A DNA stretch of 33,554 nt from a virus, in IMG/VR virus record IMGVR_UViG_3300050821_001043, positions 1 to 33,554 of that record; one strand, written 5' to 3'. The position numbers and the translations under genes were made by a program. Below are positions 22,668 through 28,934 of this stretch, piece by piece; the stretch's first letter is position 1, and every line of letters begins with the position of its first letter. The notes beneath the pieces are model-generated. The model saw nothing but the letters and a program-made list of their open reading frames with translations, was not told where the DNA came from and made no database searches.

Positions 22668-23134
22668 TAGAAACTATCAAATCTATTAACCTTGCCTGTA
22701 CGACTGGCGGTCATGATAAGGTTTATAACTTATGGGTTAACCGGATTGCAGGTGAGGCGGGTATAGCTCTTAAGTATGAAGTTGTCGCTGAATATGGTAA
22801 GCGATTAGGAGTTCTTAAAAAAATTATTAAGGGGAACTATCCGAATGCTCATCAGGCTGTGACAGCTTTTGACGATTTGGTAGATGAAAAGAAGAAGAAA
22901 GGCTACGTAGAACCCTTAAAAAACGATATAAAGTACAAGGTATCTATAACGAGTTCTAAGCCTCTTACACCGTTATATATACTTCCTAAGAAAGAAGAAT
23001 ATAAGGTTACTTTCAGGCAGGACAAACCGACTATTACCATACCTCAAGACGAATATTTAAAGTTATTAGCAGGGACGGTTCCGGTGGCTGTTCCTGTGAC
23101 TGTAGTTAATGGGAGGAAATTTAGAGATGAATGA
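22664..23134 (+). CDS. Hypothetical protein with GRKFRDE tail, 156 aa
   Basis: Starts ATG 22664 in the stop of the preceding gene. Helical N-terminal half, then two similar beta segments (DIKYKVSITSSKPLTPLYIL and KEEYKVTFRQDKPTITI), and the end TVVNGRKFRDE. The tail codons also contain GGAGG and the next start codon, so the tail region does double duty. Family unknown. Confidence 0.74.
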   Translation: MIETIKSINLACTTGGHDKVYNLWVNRIAGEAGIALKYEVVAEYGKRLGVLKKIIKGNYPNAHQAVTAFDDLVDEKKKKGYVEPLKNDIKYKVSITSSKPLTPLYILPKKEEYKVTFRQDKPTITIPQDEYLKLLAGTVPVAVPVTVVNGRKFRDE

Positions 23135-23429
23135 CATGATTGAATCTGAATTCAGAGAGTTTGAAAACTTTATGGATATGGCTAATTACTATCGGACCAA
23201 GGCATTCGTATTTGATACGCTTGAATCTGCCCATTGGTATCTGGTCTATACGGCTAATAAAGATATAAGTAATAATGAAAGGGATAGCCGTTTAGAAGCT
23301 GCCGGTATTATAGACAAATCTAGAACACAGCTATTAAGAGAATCTCAGGATCGTGCTATCGCCAAACACACTGTAAGAACTATAAAACTACTAGACCCCG
23401 TAAACAATACGTATAAAGAAAAATACTAA
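23127..23429 (+). CDS. Hypothetical protein, 100 aa
   Basis: The preferred start is ATG 23127 (MNDMIESEFREFENFMDMAN), with GGAGG 10 nt upstream inside the preceding gene's tail. A helical, charged protein, last of the tightly packed plus-strand run; a terminator follows at 23498. Not recognised. Confidence 0.72.
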   Translation: MNDMIESEFREFENFMDMANYYRTKAFVFDTLESAHWYLVYTANKDISNNERDSRLEAAGIIDKSRTQLLRESQDRAIAKHTVRTIKLLDPVNNTYKEKY

Positions 23430-24089
23430 AAATTATCTGCAATACCATATAACATCCTTCCTGTATATAATAACCCATATAATTGAATAAGGTTGGTTAG
23501 GAATCCTTAGAGTTACCTAGGGATTCCTATCAGTCTTTTTATCAGTCATTTAATAACCTTGTCAGGTGTTATTATGCCGGGACTGCTACGATGGCGCTGG
23601 CGACTAGGGCGTGGGTCGGTCACACCCCTTGGCAACTAGGGTTGGTTAGGGACTCCTATGATTCTAAAAGACTTAGAGCAACTAATAAACTAGTAGCTTG
23701 AGAATAGACTAATAGGATCACTGTCAGTCGATTACCAGAAGGCTATCAGCTTTCATATCCTATTGATTAATGGAGGGTTACCATCCGCTGTCAACATTTC
23801 TACATAAAGTTGATTTTCGCCTATTAGTCCACTTGGTTAGTCCACTATCAAATGTTACAAAGCGTAGCAGTAGACTGATAGCAGGATAGTCGAACCTATT
23901 AAAAATGGGAATGACTGATAGTAACTGAGCAATTGATAGGCCAATGGTTATTCATTACTGGCGTTATGTTCCTATAGTCAATTATTTTTATTACCGTATC
24001 GAATACGCTTTTATCCTTTGCTCGATTAGTGCATTTTCTTGTATACAGGTATAGGGATAATATGCTTTCATTATGTGCGGGAGGAAATT
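23430..24089. other. 660-bp non-coding stretch with dispersed repeats
   Basis: No gene is visible. After the terminator, short related motifs recur in both orientations: CTATCAGTC/GACTGATAG (23527, 23871, 23909), TATCAGTCA near 23542, CTATCAGC near 23743, GACTAATAGG/CCTATTAGTC (23706, 23821). GGTTGGTTAGG occurs at 23491 and again near 23641, followed by GAATCC or GACTCC. Iteron-like repeats in a gene-free area suggest a replication origin or regulatory region, but no initiator gene sits beside it. The pattern is imperfect and may be partly chance. Confidence 0.4.
23498..23540 (+). terminator. Rho-independent terminator after the packed gene run
   Basis: TAGGAATCC (23498-23506) pairs perfectly with GGATTCCTA (23521-23529), followed by TCAGTCTTTTT. 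It closes the transcription unit ending at 23429. Confidence 0.7.
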
Positions 24090-24293
24090 ATGAACCGTTT
24101 AGGTGTATGCTCCGATTGTCAAAAGTCTGGAATACTGTTGTATGAGGATTTAGGCGCACTATGGCTTACACAACACGAAGATTACGGCAATGGTTTGTGT
24201 GTAGGTTCCGATTGTGTGCCAGAAACAACTTACCCGCATACGTGCGAAGTGCCGTATTGCTTCGACTGTGACGTTATCGCAAGCAAACAGTAG
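24090..24293 (+). CDS. Cys-rich small protein, 67 aa
   Basis: ATG 24090 with GGGAGGAAATT upstream; longer frames lack a site. It has six cysteines: LGVCSDCQKSG, GLCVGSDCVPE, HTCEVPYCFDCDV. CxxC pairs fit a small zinc-binding protein. Function unknown. Confidence 0.74.
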   Translation: MNRLGVCSDCQKSGILLYEDLGALWLTQHEDYGNGLCVGSDCVPETTYPHTCEVPYCFDCDVIASKQ

Positions 24294-24302
24294 GGAGGAT
24301 AT

Positions 24303-24560
24303 ATGCAATTGACAGCACATCCAATAGCCTGCACTTGTGTAGGCTGCATGAGCATGAGACGAACGGCAATTGAGATAGGTCTAGCGCAACCGGGACAAAT
24401 AGTCCCTGACAGCTACGATGTAACGGGGTACAGCGTCTATATCAGCGGAACCCCTGTTATGCTGCTAGCGTCTATCATGAACAACGATACATTTACTTGG
24501 CAGTTTGAATCCCATGTTATTGACTCATGCATTGACGCCAGTAACCCTAACGACATTTAA
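24303..24560 (+). CDS. Hypothetical protein, 85 aa
   Basis: GGGAGGATAT upstream of ATG 24303. Begins MQLTAHPIACTCVGCMSMRR, with a C-x-C-x2-C group. The rest has beta strands (GYSVYISGTPVMLLASIMNN). Terminated by the hairpin at 24581. Not recognised. Confidence 0.72.
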   Translation: MQLTAHPIACTCVGCMSMRRTAIEIGLAQPGQIVPDSYDVTGYSVYISGTPVMLLASIMNNDTFTWQFESHVIDSCIDASNPNDI

Positions 24561-24580
24561 CAACGTTTACTAGCCTATTA

Positions 24581-24606
24581 AACCCTGATTACGGTCAGGG
24601 TTTTTT
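24581..24606 (+). terminator. Rho-independent terminator
   Basis: AACCCTGA (24581-24588) pairs with TCAGGGTT (24595-24602) and runs into TTTT. It ends the two-gene unit 24090-24560. Confidence 0.82.
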
Positions 24607-24624
24607 AGTGACTAATAACCGTTA

Positions 24625-24638
24625 TTAACTATAGTTAA
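24625..24638. promoter_or_regulatory. Operator-like palindrome, copy 1
   Basis: TTAACTATAGTTAA is a perfect 14-bp palindrome. Related copies are at 24735-24748 and 25545-25558; the last overlaps the -35 of the endonuclease VII promoter, which suggests a repressor site. Confidence 0.45.
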
Positions 24639-24734
24639 TAGTTCTATATAAATCATAGTTAACATAGCTCGGAACATACCTTAGCAATCCGATTGCCAAA
24701 CTGATAGAATCGACAAACTATCTCAACTATTTTG

Positions 24735-24748
24735 TTAACTATGATTAA
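24735..24748. promoter_or_regulatory. Operator-like palindrome, copy 2
   Basis: TTAACTATGATTAA differs from copy 1 at one position. It lies in the gene-free stretch with no clear promoter of its own. Confidence 0.35.
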
Positions 24749-25092
24749 TCTCATTACTCCAGTTTTGGAGTTTTCGGTCAATTCTAGGTTGCTCCGAGTG
24801 AACAGGTTTTTGTTACATTTTGTTTCATTTGATGAAATAAATCGCTTTATTTGCGGGTTTTCATATCAAAAAAGCTTGTTACATTTTGATAGTCGCTGAA
24901 ACCCCTATAAACATTGACGATTTACACTACTTTGAAAACGGTTTGTAATCAACAACTTACACACAAATACTGGTAGTTTAGCATATGCCTGTTCTTGGGC
25001 CTACAAGGGGGATAGGCGCGCTCCGAGTCATTTTATGAGGCTAGGATACGTCTAAAAACTAGTAAAGTGATTTACCTTGTAAAAGCTTAAAA

Positions 25093-25524
25093 TTACATAC
25101 CTATTAAGTCTAGTATTCTCATAGAGTTATACACATTCATTGGGTTTTCAGGCAATTTGCGCTCTAAATAGGCGACTGATTTTGTCAATATTGATACGCT
25201 GTCTTTAGCTGATCCGAGTACATTATTACAACTATGGCAAAGCAAACCGCGAACGGTATTCGTAGCATGACAGTGATCTACTACCAATCCGTTACGTTTG
25301 CCCGGACCCGGAAGCTTGGAGTCATTTGCATGTATGCCGCAAATTGCGCATCTATAGTCTTGTGCTTTGAGCAGCGTATAGTATTCGTCCAATGTAAGGT
25401 TGTAATTCTTTTCAAGGTTGTTAGCGAAGTGAGAACAAGTTTTGCACCAATATAGGCCGCTACCATATTGACGATACGTTGTAGGTTTTTGGCATACGTA
25501 GCATAGTTTAGAATTTTCGTCCAT
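25093..25524 (-). CDS. Recombination endonuclease VII-like nuclease
   Basis: 143 aa, a His-Me finger nuclease of the T4 gp49 type, which resolves branched DNA before packaging; stand-alone relatives also act as homing enzymes. Zinc knuckle CYVC...WCKTC at the N-terminus, then YRCAICG, LVVDHCHATNTVRGLLCHSC and NNVLGSAKD. DHCH holds the catalytic His and the following N the metal ligand. It stands alone on the minus strand in an intergenic area, as expected for a late-acquired mobile gene. Promoter and ATG are so close that the transcript would be nearly leaderless. Confidence 0.9.
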   Translation of the reverse strand: MDENSKLCYVCQKPTTYRQYGSGLYWCKTCSHFANNLEKNYNLTLDEYYTLLKAQDYRCAICGIHANDSKLPGPGKRNGLVVDHCHATNTVRGLLCHSCNNVLGSAKDSVSILTKSVAYLERKLPENPMNVYNSMRILDLIGM

Positions 25525-25529
25525 ACTCC

Positions 25530-25558
25530 ATTATACCACAAAAGTTAACCATAGTTAA
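25530..25558 (-). promoter_or_regulatory. Promoter of endonuclease VII gene overlapped by operator copy 3
   Basis: Minus strand: TTAACT (25558-25553), a 17-nt spacer, TATAAT (25535-25530), with TG before the -10 (extended -10). The palindrome TTAACCATAGTTAA (25545-25558) covers the -35. ATG 25524 is six bases past the -10, again giving almost no leader. Confidence 0.65.
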
Positions 25559-25559
25559 T

Positions 25560-25589
25560 AACCCCTGTCAGAAAATGGCAGGGGTTTTT
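25560..25589. terminator. Rho-independent terminator
   Basis: CCCCTGTC (25562-25569) with GGCAGGGG (25577-25584), then TTTTTA. It isolates the following AAA operon from upstream plus-strand transcription. Confidence 0.75.
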
Positions 25590-25591
25590 AC

Positions 25592-25620
25592 TTGCTATTA
25601 ATCTGTTTCTATGGTTTAAT
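25592..25620 (+). promoter_or_regulatory. Extended -10 promoter, TGGTTTAAT class, copy 1
   Basis: TTGCTA (25592-25597), a 17-nt spacer, TTTAAT (25615-25620) with TGG just before it. The same core ATGGTTTAAT recurs before 27473 and 28935. It drives the 54-aa gene and AAA ATPase. Confidence 0.65.
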
Positions 25621-25638
25621 CGTGTTTGAGGTTCTGCC

Positions 25639-25803
25639 ATGCGATTTATCGTCAAGATTGATTCGACTGGTAAGTTTTGGGTATTGGATGCGCTGAATTG
25701 CTATGAACCGATAACCAACACGTCTATGTGCTTAGTATCTGCAAAGTCACTTGCCGATACCATGAATAACCCCAAACATGTTTACCCTTATGGGTGGAAT
25801 TGA
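25639..25803 (+). CDS. Small hypothetical protein, 54 aa
   Basis: ATG 25639 with GAGG upstream. It reads MRFIVKIDSTGKFWVLDALN..., ending KHVYPYGWN; small, beta-rich. It is the first gene of the AAA operon, and its stop is 6 nt before the ATPase start. A conserved accessory of the ATPase is possible but unproven. Confidence 0.7.
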   Translation: MRFIVKIDSTGKFWVLDALNCYEPITNTSMCLVSAKSLADTMNNPKHVYPYGWN

Positions 25804-25809
25804 GGAAAA

Positions 25810-27366
25810 ATGGAATTTCTAACACAATTCAAGGCAGCGCGGAGGGTATCAACTCCATTGGTTGCCGTTCGCACGTTTGACGCTAAATCAACCATTGACG
25901 GGGTTAGGACGTTATTCGACGCCGATACTCTTCCCCCGTTCATCATTTGGGATTGCGCACAAGGTTTCAAAGTTGCTAATCAGGGAACCAAGAGCGCAAC
26001 CATTGCTAACGGTATTGTTAGCACGGCAATCCAAGCTTGCAATAGCGCAATCGAAGCAACTATAGACATTAAAGAAGCATTGCGTATTGCTGAATGTTTT
26101 AATGGTACGAATAACAATGATCCTATTGTATTCCTGTCAAATCTTCACTTGTTTTGGAGTGAGCGCGAGGTTATACAAGGGGTTTGGAACATTCGGGACA
26201 CGTATAAGGCGAAGGGTAATATGTTGGTTTTGCTTTGTTCTGCTGGCAGCATCCTGCCAACTGAGTTAACCAACGATATTCTTATCCTTGACGAACCTCT
26301 GCCAACGGTGGACGTATTGAAGAAAATCGTATTCGATACGTTTGAATTTGCAGGGGTTACTCCCCCGACTGATACTGTGATCGAAAATGCAGTTAACGCG
26401 CTAAATGGCTTGCCGTACTTTCCGGCAGAACAGTCTACGGCTATGTGTCTCACAGCAAACAAGAAAACGAAACTCGGAACGTTGGATATCCACGAACTTT
26501 GGGAGAGAAAACGTCAAGTTATCAATCAGACTCCCGGTTTAACTGTTTGGCAGGGTAACGAATCCCTTGACGATATAGGAGGATTAGAGGCTATTAAGAC
26601 GTATTTGACGCGCGTATGCGAGGGTAAAGGTTCGCCTAACGTGTTTATATTCTTGGATGAAATAGAAAAGGCATTTGCAGGAACAGGGACCGATACCAGT
26701 GGAGTAACAACCAAACTTACAGGAGGAATGCTCCAATGGTTGCAGGATAAGAACATACAAGGGGTTATCCTGCTAGGCGTGCCCGGAGCGGGTAAGACGC
26801 AAATTGCTAAAGCAATCGGCACGAAGTTTAATAAACCTGTAATAGCTTTTAACCTGTCTTCGATGGAGTCTAGTTTAGTAGGTTCGTCGCAATCGAACCT
26901 CCGCCAAGCGCAAGCTACTATCGATGCAGTCGGAGGTGGCAAGGTATTCGCAATTGCGACTAGCAACGGTATGGATGCGTTACCTGCTGAATTACTCGCC
27001 AGATTCCAATCTGGCACATTCTTTTTTGACGTTCCAACCAACGAAGAGAAAGAAAGCATATGGAAGATTTACCGAGCGAAGTATAATGTACCCGATAGTG
27101 AGCCGTTACCAGACACTACCGGTTGGACTGGTAGAGAGATTAAAGCTTGCGCATTGACAGCGTACAACCTAGGAATAACTCTAGTAGAGGCTAGTCAATA
27201 CGTTGTCCCTATCACAGACTCGCAGCAAGATAGGATTGAAAACCTCAAGCGCAATAGCTCTGGTAAGTATCTATCAGCATCGAAGACAGGAAAGTACCAT
27301 TACGAACCTGCTAGCGTGCCTACACACGTTCCGGAACAAGTAACCGGACGGAAGATGCGCGATTAA
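25810..27366 (+). CDS. Ycf46-related AAA+ ATPase with permuted motif order
   Basis: 518 aa, AGGAAAA upstream of ATG 25810. The N-terminal ~190 aa domain (FLTQFKAARRVSTPLVAVRT, ILDEPLPTVDVLKKIVF) is the inactive N-domain of Ycf46-like ATPases. Then comes DDIGGLEAIKTYL, followed by a Walker B segment VFIFLDEIEKAFAG (D283-E284), with TDTSGVTTKLTGGMLQWLQD after it. Only then does Walker A appear, GVILLGVPGAGKT (K329), with LVGSSQSNLRQAQ, sensor 1 FAIATSN (N386), LLARF and the lid domain. In ordinary AAA+ proteins Walker A comes first, so strand beta-3 has been moved ahead of beta-1. All motifs are intact, so it is likely active. Ends VTGRKMRD, a variant of the shared tail. Partners: DUF1257 and DUF2997 genes downstream. 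Confidence 0.88.
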   Translation: MEFLTQFKAARRVSTPLVAVRTFDAKSTIDGVRTLFDADTLPPFIIWDCAQGFKVANQGTKSATIANGIVSTAIQACNSAIEATIDIKEALRIAECFNGTNNNDPIVFLSNLHLFWSEREVIQGVWNIRDTYKAKGNMLVLLCSAGSILPTELTNDILILDEPLPTVDVLKKIVFDTFEFAGVTPPTDTVIENAVNALNGLPYFPAEQSTAMCLTANKKTKLGTLDIHELWERKRQVINQTPGLTVWQGNESLDDIGGLEAIKTYLTRVCEGKGSPNVFIFLDEIEKAFAGTGTDTSGVTTKLTGGMLQWLQDKNIQGVILLGVPGAGKTQIAKAIGTKFNKPVIAFNLSSMESSLVGSSQSNLRQAQATIDAVGGGKVFAIATSNGMDALPAELLARFQSGTFFFDVPTNEEKESIWKIYRAKYNVPDSEPLPDTTGWTGREIKACALTAYNLGITLVEASQYVVPITDSQQDRIENLKRNSSGKYLSASKTGKYHYEPASVPTHVPEQVTGRKMRD

Positions 27367-27411
27367 TCATCGAACGAAGTAAAGCGATTTATCTTCGCGG
27401 GAATAGGCATC

Positions 27412-27443
27412 ATAATCCCTCTAGACAAAACTAGGGGGATTAT
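27412..27443 (+). terminator. Hairpin between AAA ATPase and DUF1257 genes, enclosing a -35
   Basis: ATAATCCCTCTAG (27412-27424) pairs with CTAGGGGGATTAT (27431-27443), one wobble, loop ACAAAA. The T-run after it is weak (GGTTTAAT). It could be a partial terminator; the promoter -35 TAGACA (27422-27427) lies in its arm and loop. Confidence 0.5.
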
Positions 27444-27451
27444 GGTTTAAT
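27422..27451 (+). promoter_or_regulatory. Extended -10 promoter, TGGTTTAAT class, copy 2
   Basis: TAGACA (27422-27427), an 18-nt spacer, TTTAAT (27446-27451) with TGG. It gives a start near 27458, 15 nt before the AUU start codon of the DUF1257 gene. Confidence 0.55.
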
Positions 27452-27472
27452 AGGAAAGGATGGAGGTGTACT

Positions 27473-27871
27473 ATTTCAGCTTACAGTGAGAACAAAACAA
27501 GTTTCAAGGATACGGCTATACTCTGTGAAGCATTAGCAGAGTTAGGCTATTCGACTGTAGAGGTTCATGAAAAAGCAACGAACCTTTACGGTTATCATGG
27601 TGACAAACGTGCAGACCTAGCAAACGTTATTATTCGCCGTTTGCACGTTGGTTCGGCGTCTAATGACATTGGATTCAAACGGAACCTTGATGGGTCATAT
27701 TCTGCGATTATCTCAGAGTACGACAGTCATAGGCATAATGCCGAATGGATGCGCCAGCTAAAAGAATCGTACGGTAACAAGCTTGTACAGCGTAAGGCGA
27801 AGCAACTAGGTCTTCGCGGTTCACCGCAGAAAGTTAACGGTAAGACGGTTTACACTTACGTTAAGGCATAA
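27473..27871 (+). CDS. DUF1257 (Ycf35-like) protein, AUU start
   Basis: 132 aa. The protein shows the DUF1257 pattern: SAYSENKTSFKDTAILCEAL, ELGYSTVEVHEKA, then DIGFKRNLDGSYSAIISEYD and YGNKLVQRKAKQLG. In-frame coding similarity runs back to 27473, but the only start-like codon there is ATT, six bases after GGAGG; the first ATG/GTG/TTG in frame is TTG 27641, which would cut off the first 56 residues. Upstream stop is at 27422. DUF1257 and Ycf46-type ATPases occur together in cyanobacteria, plastids and other bacteria; the biochemical role is unknown. Confidence 0.82.
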   Translation: MSAYSENKTSFKDTAILCEALAELGYSTVEVHEKATNLYGYHGDKRADLANVIIRRLHVGSASNDIGFKRNLDGSYSAIISEYDSHRHNAEWMRQLKESYGNKLVQRKAKQLGLRGSPQKVNGKTVYTYVKA

Positions 27872-28549
27872 ATGAAAGAGATTAGTTTAACTAGAGGCAA
27901 AACCGCGCTAGTAGATGACAGCGATTATATCGTACTGTCTGTATATAAATGGCATGCGCGGTTTTGTCCTAAAAGCAAGAAATTCTATGCTGTACGGATG
28001 GCCACAGAAAATGGAAAGCGCATTGTTTACCGCATGCATTGGGCCATTATGGGCCATAAACGAATAGATCATAAAGACGGCAACGGGCTAAATAATCAGC
28101 GTTACAATCTTCGGCCAGCAAATACATTACAAAACAATCGGAATAGAGCTAAAGGTATTGGAAAGTATTCTAGCCAATACAAGGGAGTAAGTTTGCATGC
28201 ATGCGGTAAATGGTCGGCGCAAATATCCTTGCACAATAAGCAAAGATACCTAGGTCTTTTTGTGCTTGAAATTGACGCTGCAAAACGGTATGATCAAGAG
28301 GCTACTAAAGAGTTTGGAGAGTTTGCAAAGCTAAACTTTCCAGAAATGGAGAATATCATGGCGAAAATTGTTAAAATCACGGTAGACGAAAACGGAGATT
28401 TTACAGTCGATTTAAACGGGTTTAAAGGCCGTGGATGCGATGCCATCATTAAGGCATTCGGGGAAGAATCGACCATAACCAAAGAAACACACAAGCGGGA
28501 GTATGGCGAAAACGAACGTGCAACCAACGTGCAGGTAACAGGACGGTGA
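27872..28549 (+). CDS. HNH-AP2 homing endonuclease fused in frame to a DUF2997-like protein
   Basis: 225 aa. Residues ~1-100 are an HNH_3-type nuclease: YRMHWAIMGHKRIDHKDGNG then LNNQRYNLRPAN. Residues ~108-155 are an AP2 DNA-binding domain (SSQYKGVSLHACGKWSAQIS, then LGLFVLEIDAAKRYDQEA). From M163 (MAKIVKITVDENGDFTVDLN, GFKGRGCDAIIKAFGE) the sequence is a DUF2997-type protein, the usual neighbour of DUF1257. The endonuclease appears to have landed exactly at the 5' end of the DUF2997 gene. It ends QVTGR, a shortened form of the shared tail. Starts directly after the DUF1257 stop. Confidence 0.85.
   Translation: MKEISLTRGKTALVDDSDYIVLSVYKWHARFCPKSKKFYAVRMATENGKRIVYRMHWAIMGHKRIDHKDGNGLNNQRYNLRPANTLQNNRNRAKGIGKYSSQYKGVSLHACGKWSAQISLHNKQRYLGLFVLEIDAAKRYDQEATKEFGEFAKLNFPEMENIMAKIVKITVDENGDFTVDLNGFKGRGCDAIIKAFGEESTITKETHKREYGENERATNVQVTGR
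28358..28549 (+). CDS. DUF2997-like protein from a nested in-frame start
   Basis: 63 aa starting at ATG 28358. GGAG lies six bases upstream, inside the AP2/linker codons, so a free DUF2997 product can be made in addition to the fusion. The sequence MAKIVKITVDENGDFTVDLN and KGRGCDAIIKAFGEE fits the family's short two-strand, one-helix layout. Identification is by pattern and by gene neighbourhood. Confidence 0.65.
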   Translation: MAKIVKITVDENGDFTVDLNGFKGRGCDAIIKAFGEESTITKETHKREYGENERATNVQVTGR

Positions 28550-28552
28550 GCT

Positions 28553-28879
28553 ATGGACCATGTAACCCTAACAGTCGATTCAAACGGGGATATTAAATTC
28601 CTAGTATCCCCGTTGTCAGAGGGTTTTCTAGACTCTGATAGTACCGTTAAACGTGCATCGCACGTCGAACCTTGGAATCCCTTTATCCGTTGCGTATTCC
28701 ATACGCTTAGACTGTTTGGGGATACTGGCAGGGTAGCGGATTGGTCTAGACGTTGGTCTATCGACTGGCGAGTTAACCTCTCCCCTGTCAATGGTCCTAT
28801 CCTTCCGATAACCTTTACTAACCGTGCTACTGCAATCGAATTTGAGGTTAAATGGCTAGAGGATAATTTTCTTGCCTAA
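28553..28879 (+). CDS. Hypothetical protein, 108 aa
   Basis: ATG 28553, four bases after the preceding stop. Begins MDHVTLTVDSNGDIKFLVSP; the central part has Trp/Arg-rich segments (VADWSRRWSIDWRVNL) and the C-terminus ITFTNRATAIEFEVKWLEDN. The opening strand resembles the DUF2997-like opening (TVDSNGDIKF), perhaps a paired small protein. Not recognised. Confidence 0.72.
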   Translation: MDHVTLTVDSNGDIKFLVSPLSEGFLDSDSTVKRASHVEPWNPFIRCVFHTLRLFGDTGRVADWSRRWSIDWRVNLSPVNGPILPITFTNRATAIEFEVKWLEDNFLA

Positions 28880-28901
28880 CCTCATGCGGTAATGGTTTAA
28901 T
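28872..28901 (+). promoter_or_regulatory. Extended -10 promoter, TGGTTTAAT class, copy 3
   Basis: TTGCCT (28872-28877), an 18-nt spacer, TTTAAT (28896-28901) with TGG. It points at the 329-aa gene at 28935, with an expected start near 28908. Confidence 0.6.
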
Positions 28902-28934
28902 AGCAATGGCGATACATCGCCCAAAGGATGCGAT

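Larger units (their letters stand above)
24561..25092. other. 530-bp non-coding stretch with operator-like palindromes
   Basis: After the terminator, two near-palindromes TTAACTATAGTTAA (24625-24638) and TTAACTATGATTAA (24735-24748) and half-sites occur. There are also a hairpin AAATAAA-TCGC-TTTATTT (24835-24852) and a direct repeat TGTTACATTTTG (24811-24822, 24877-24888). No gene is seen on either strand. It could be a regulatory hub or a second origin-like region. Confidence 0.4.

Noticed and set aside
26145-27059. Minus-strand 105- and 177-aa frames within the AAA gene
   Set aside because: Antisense to a gene with intact Walker motifs; no start sites.
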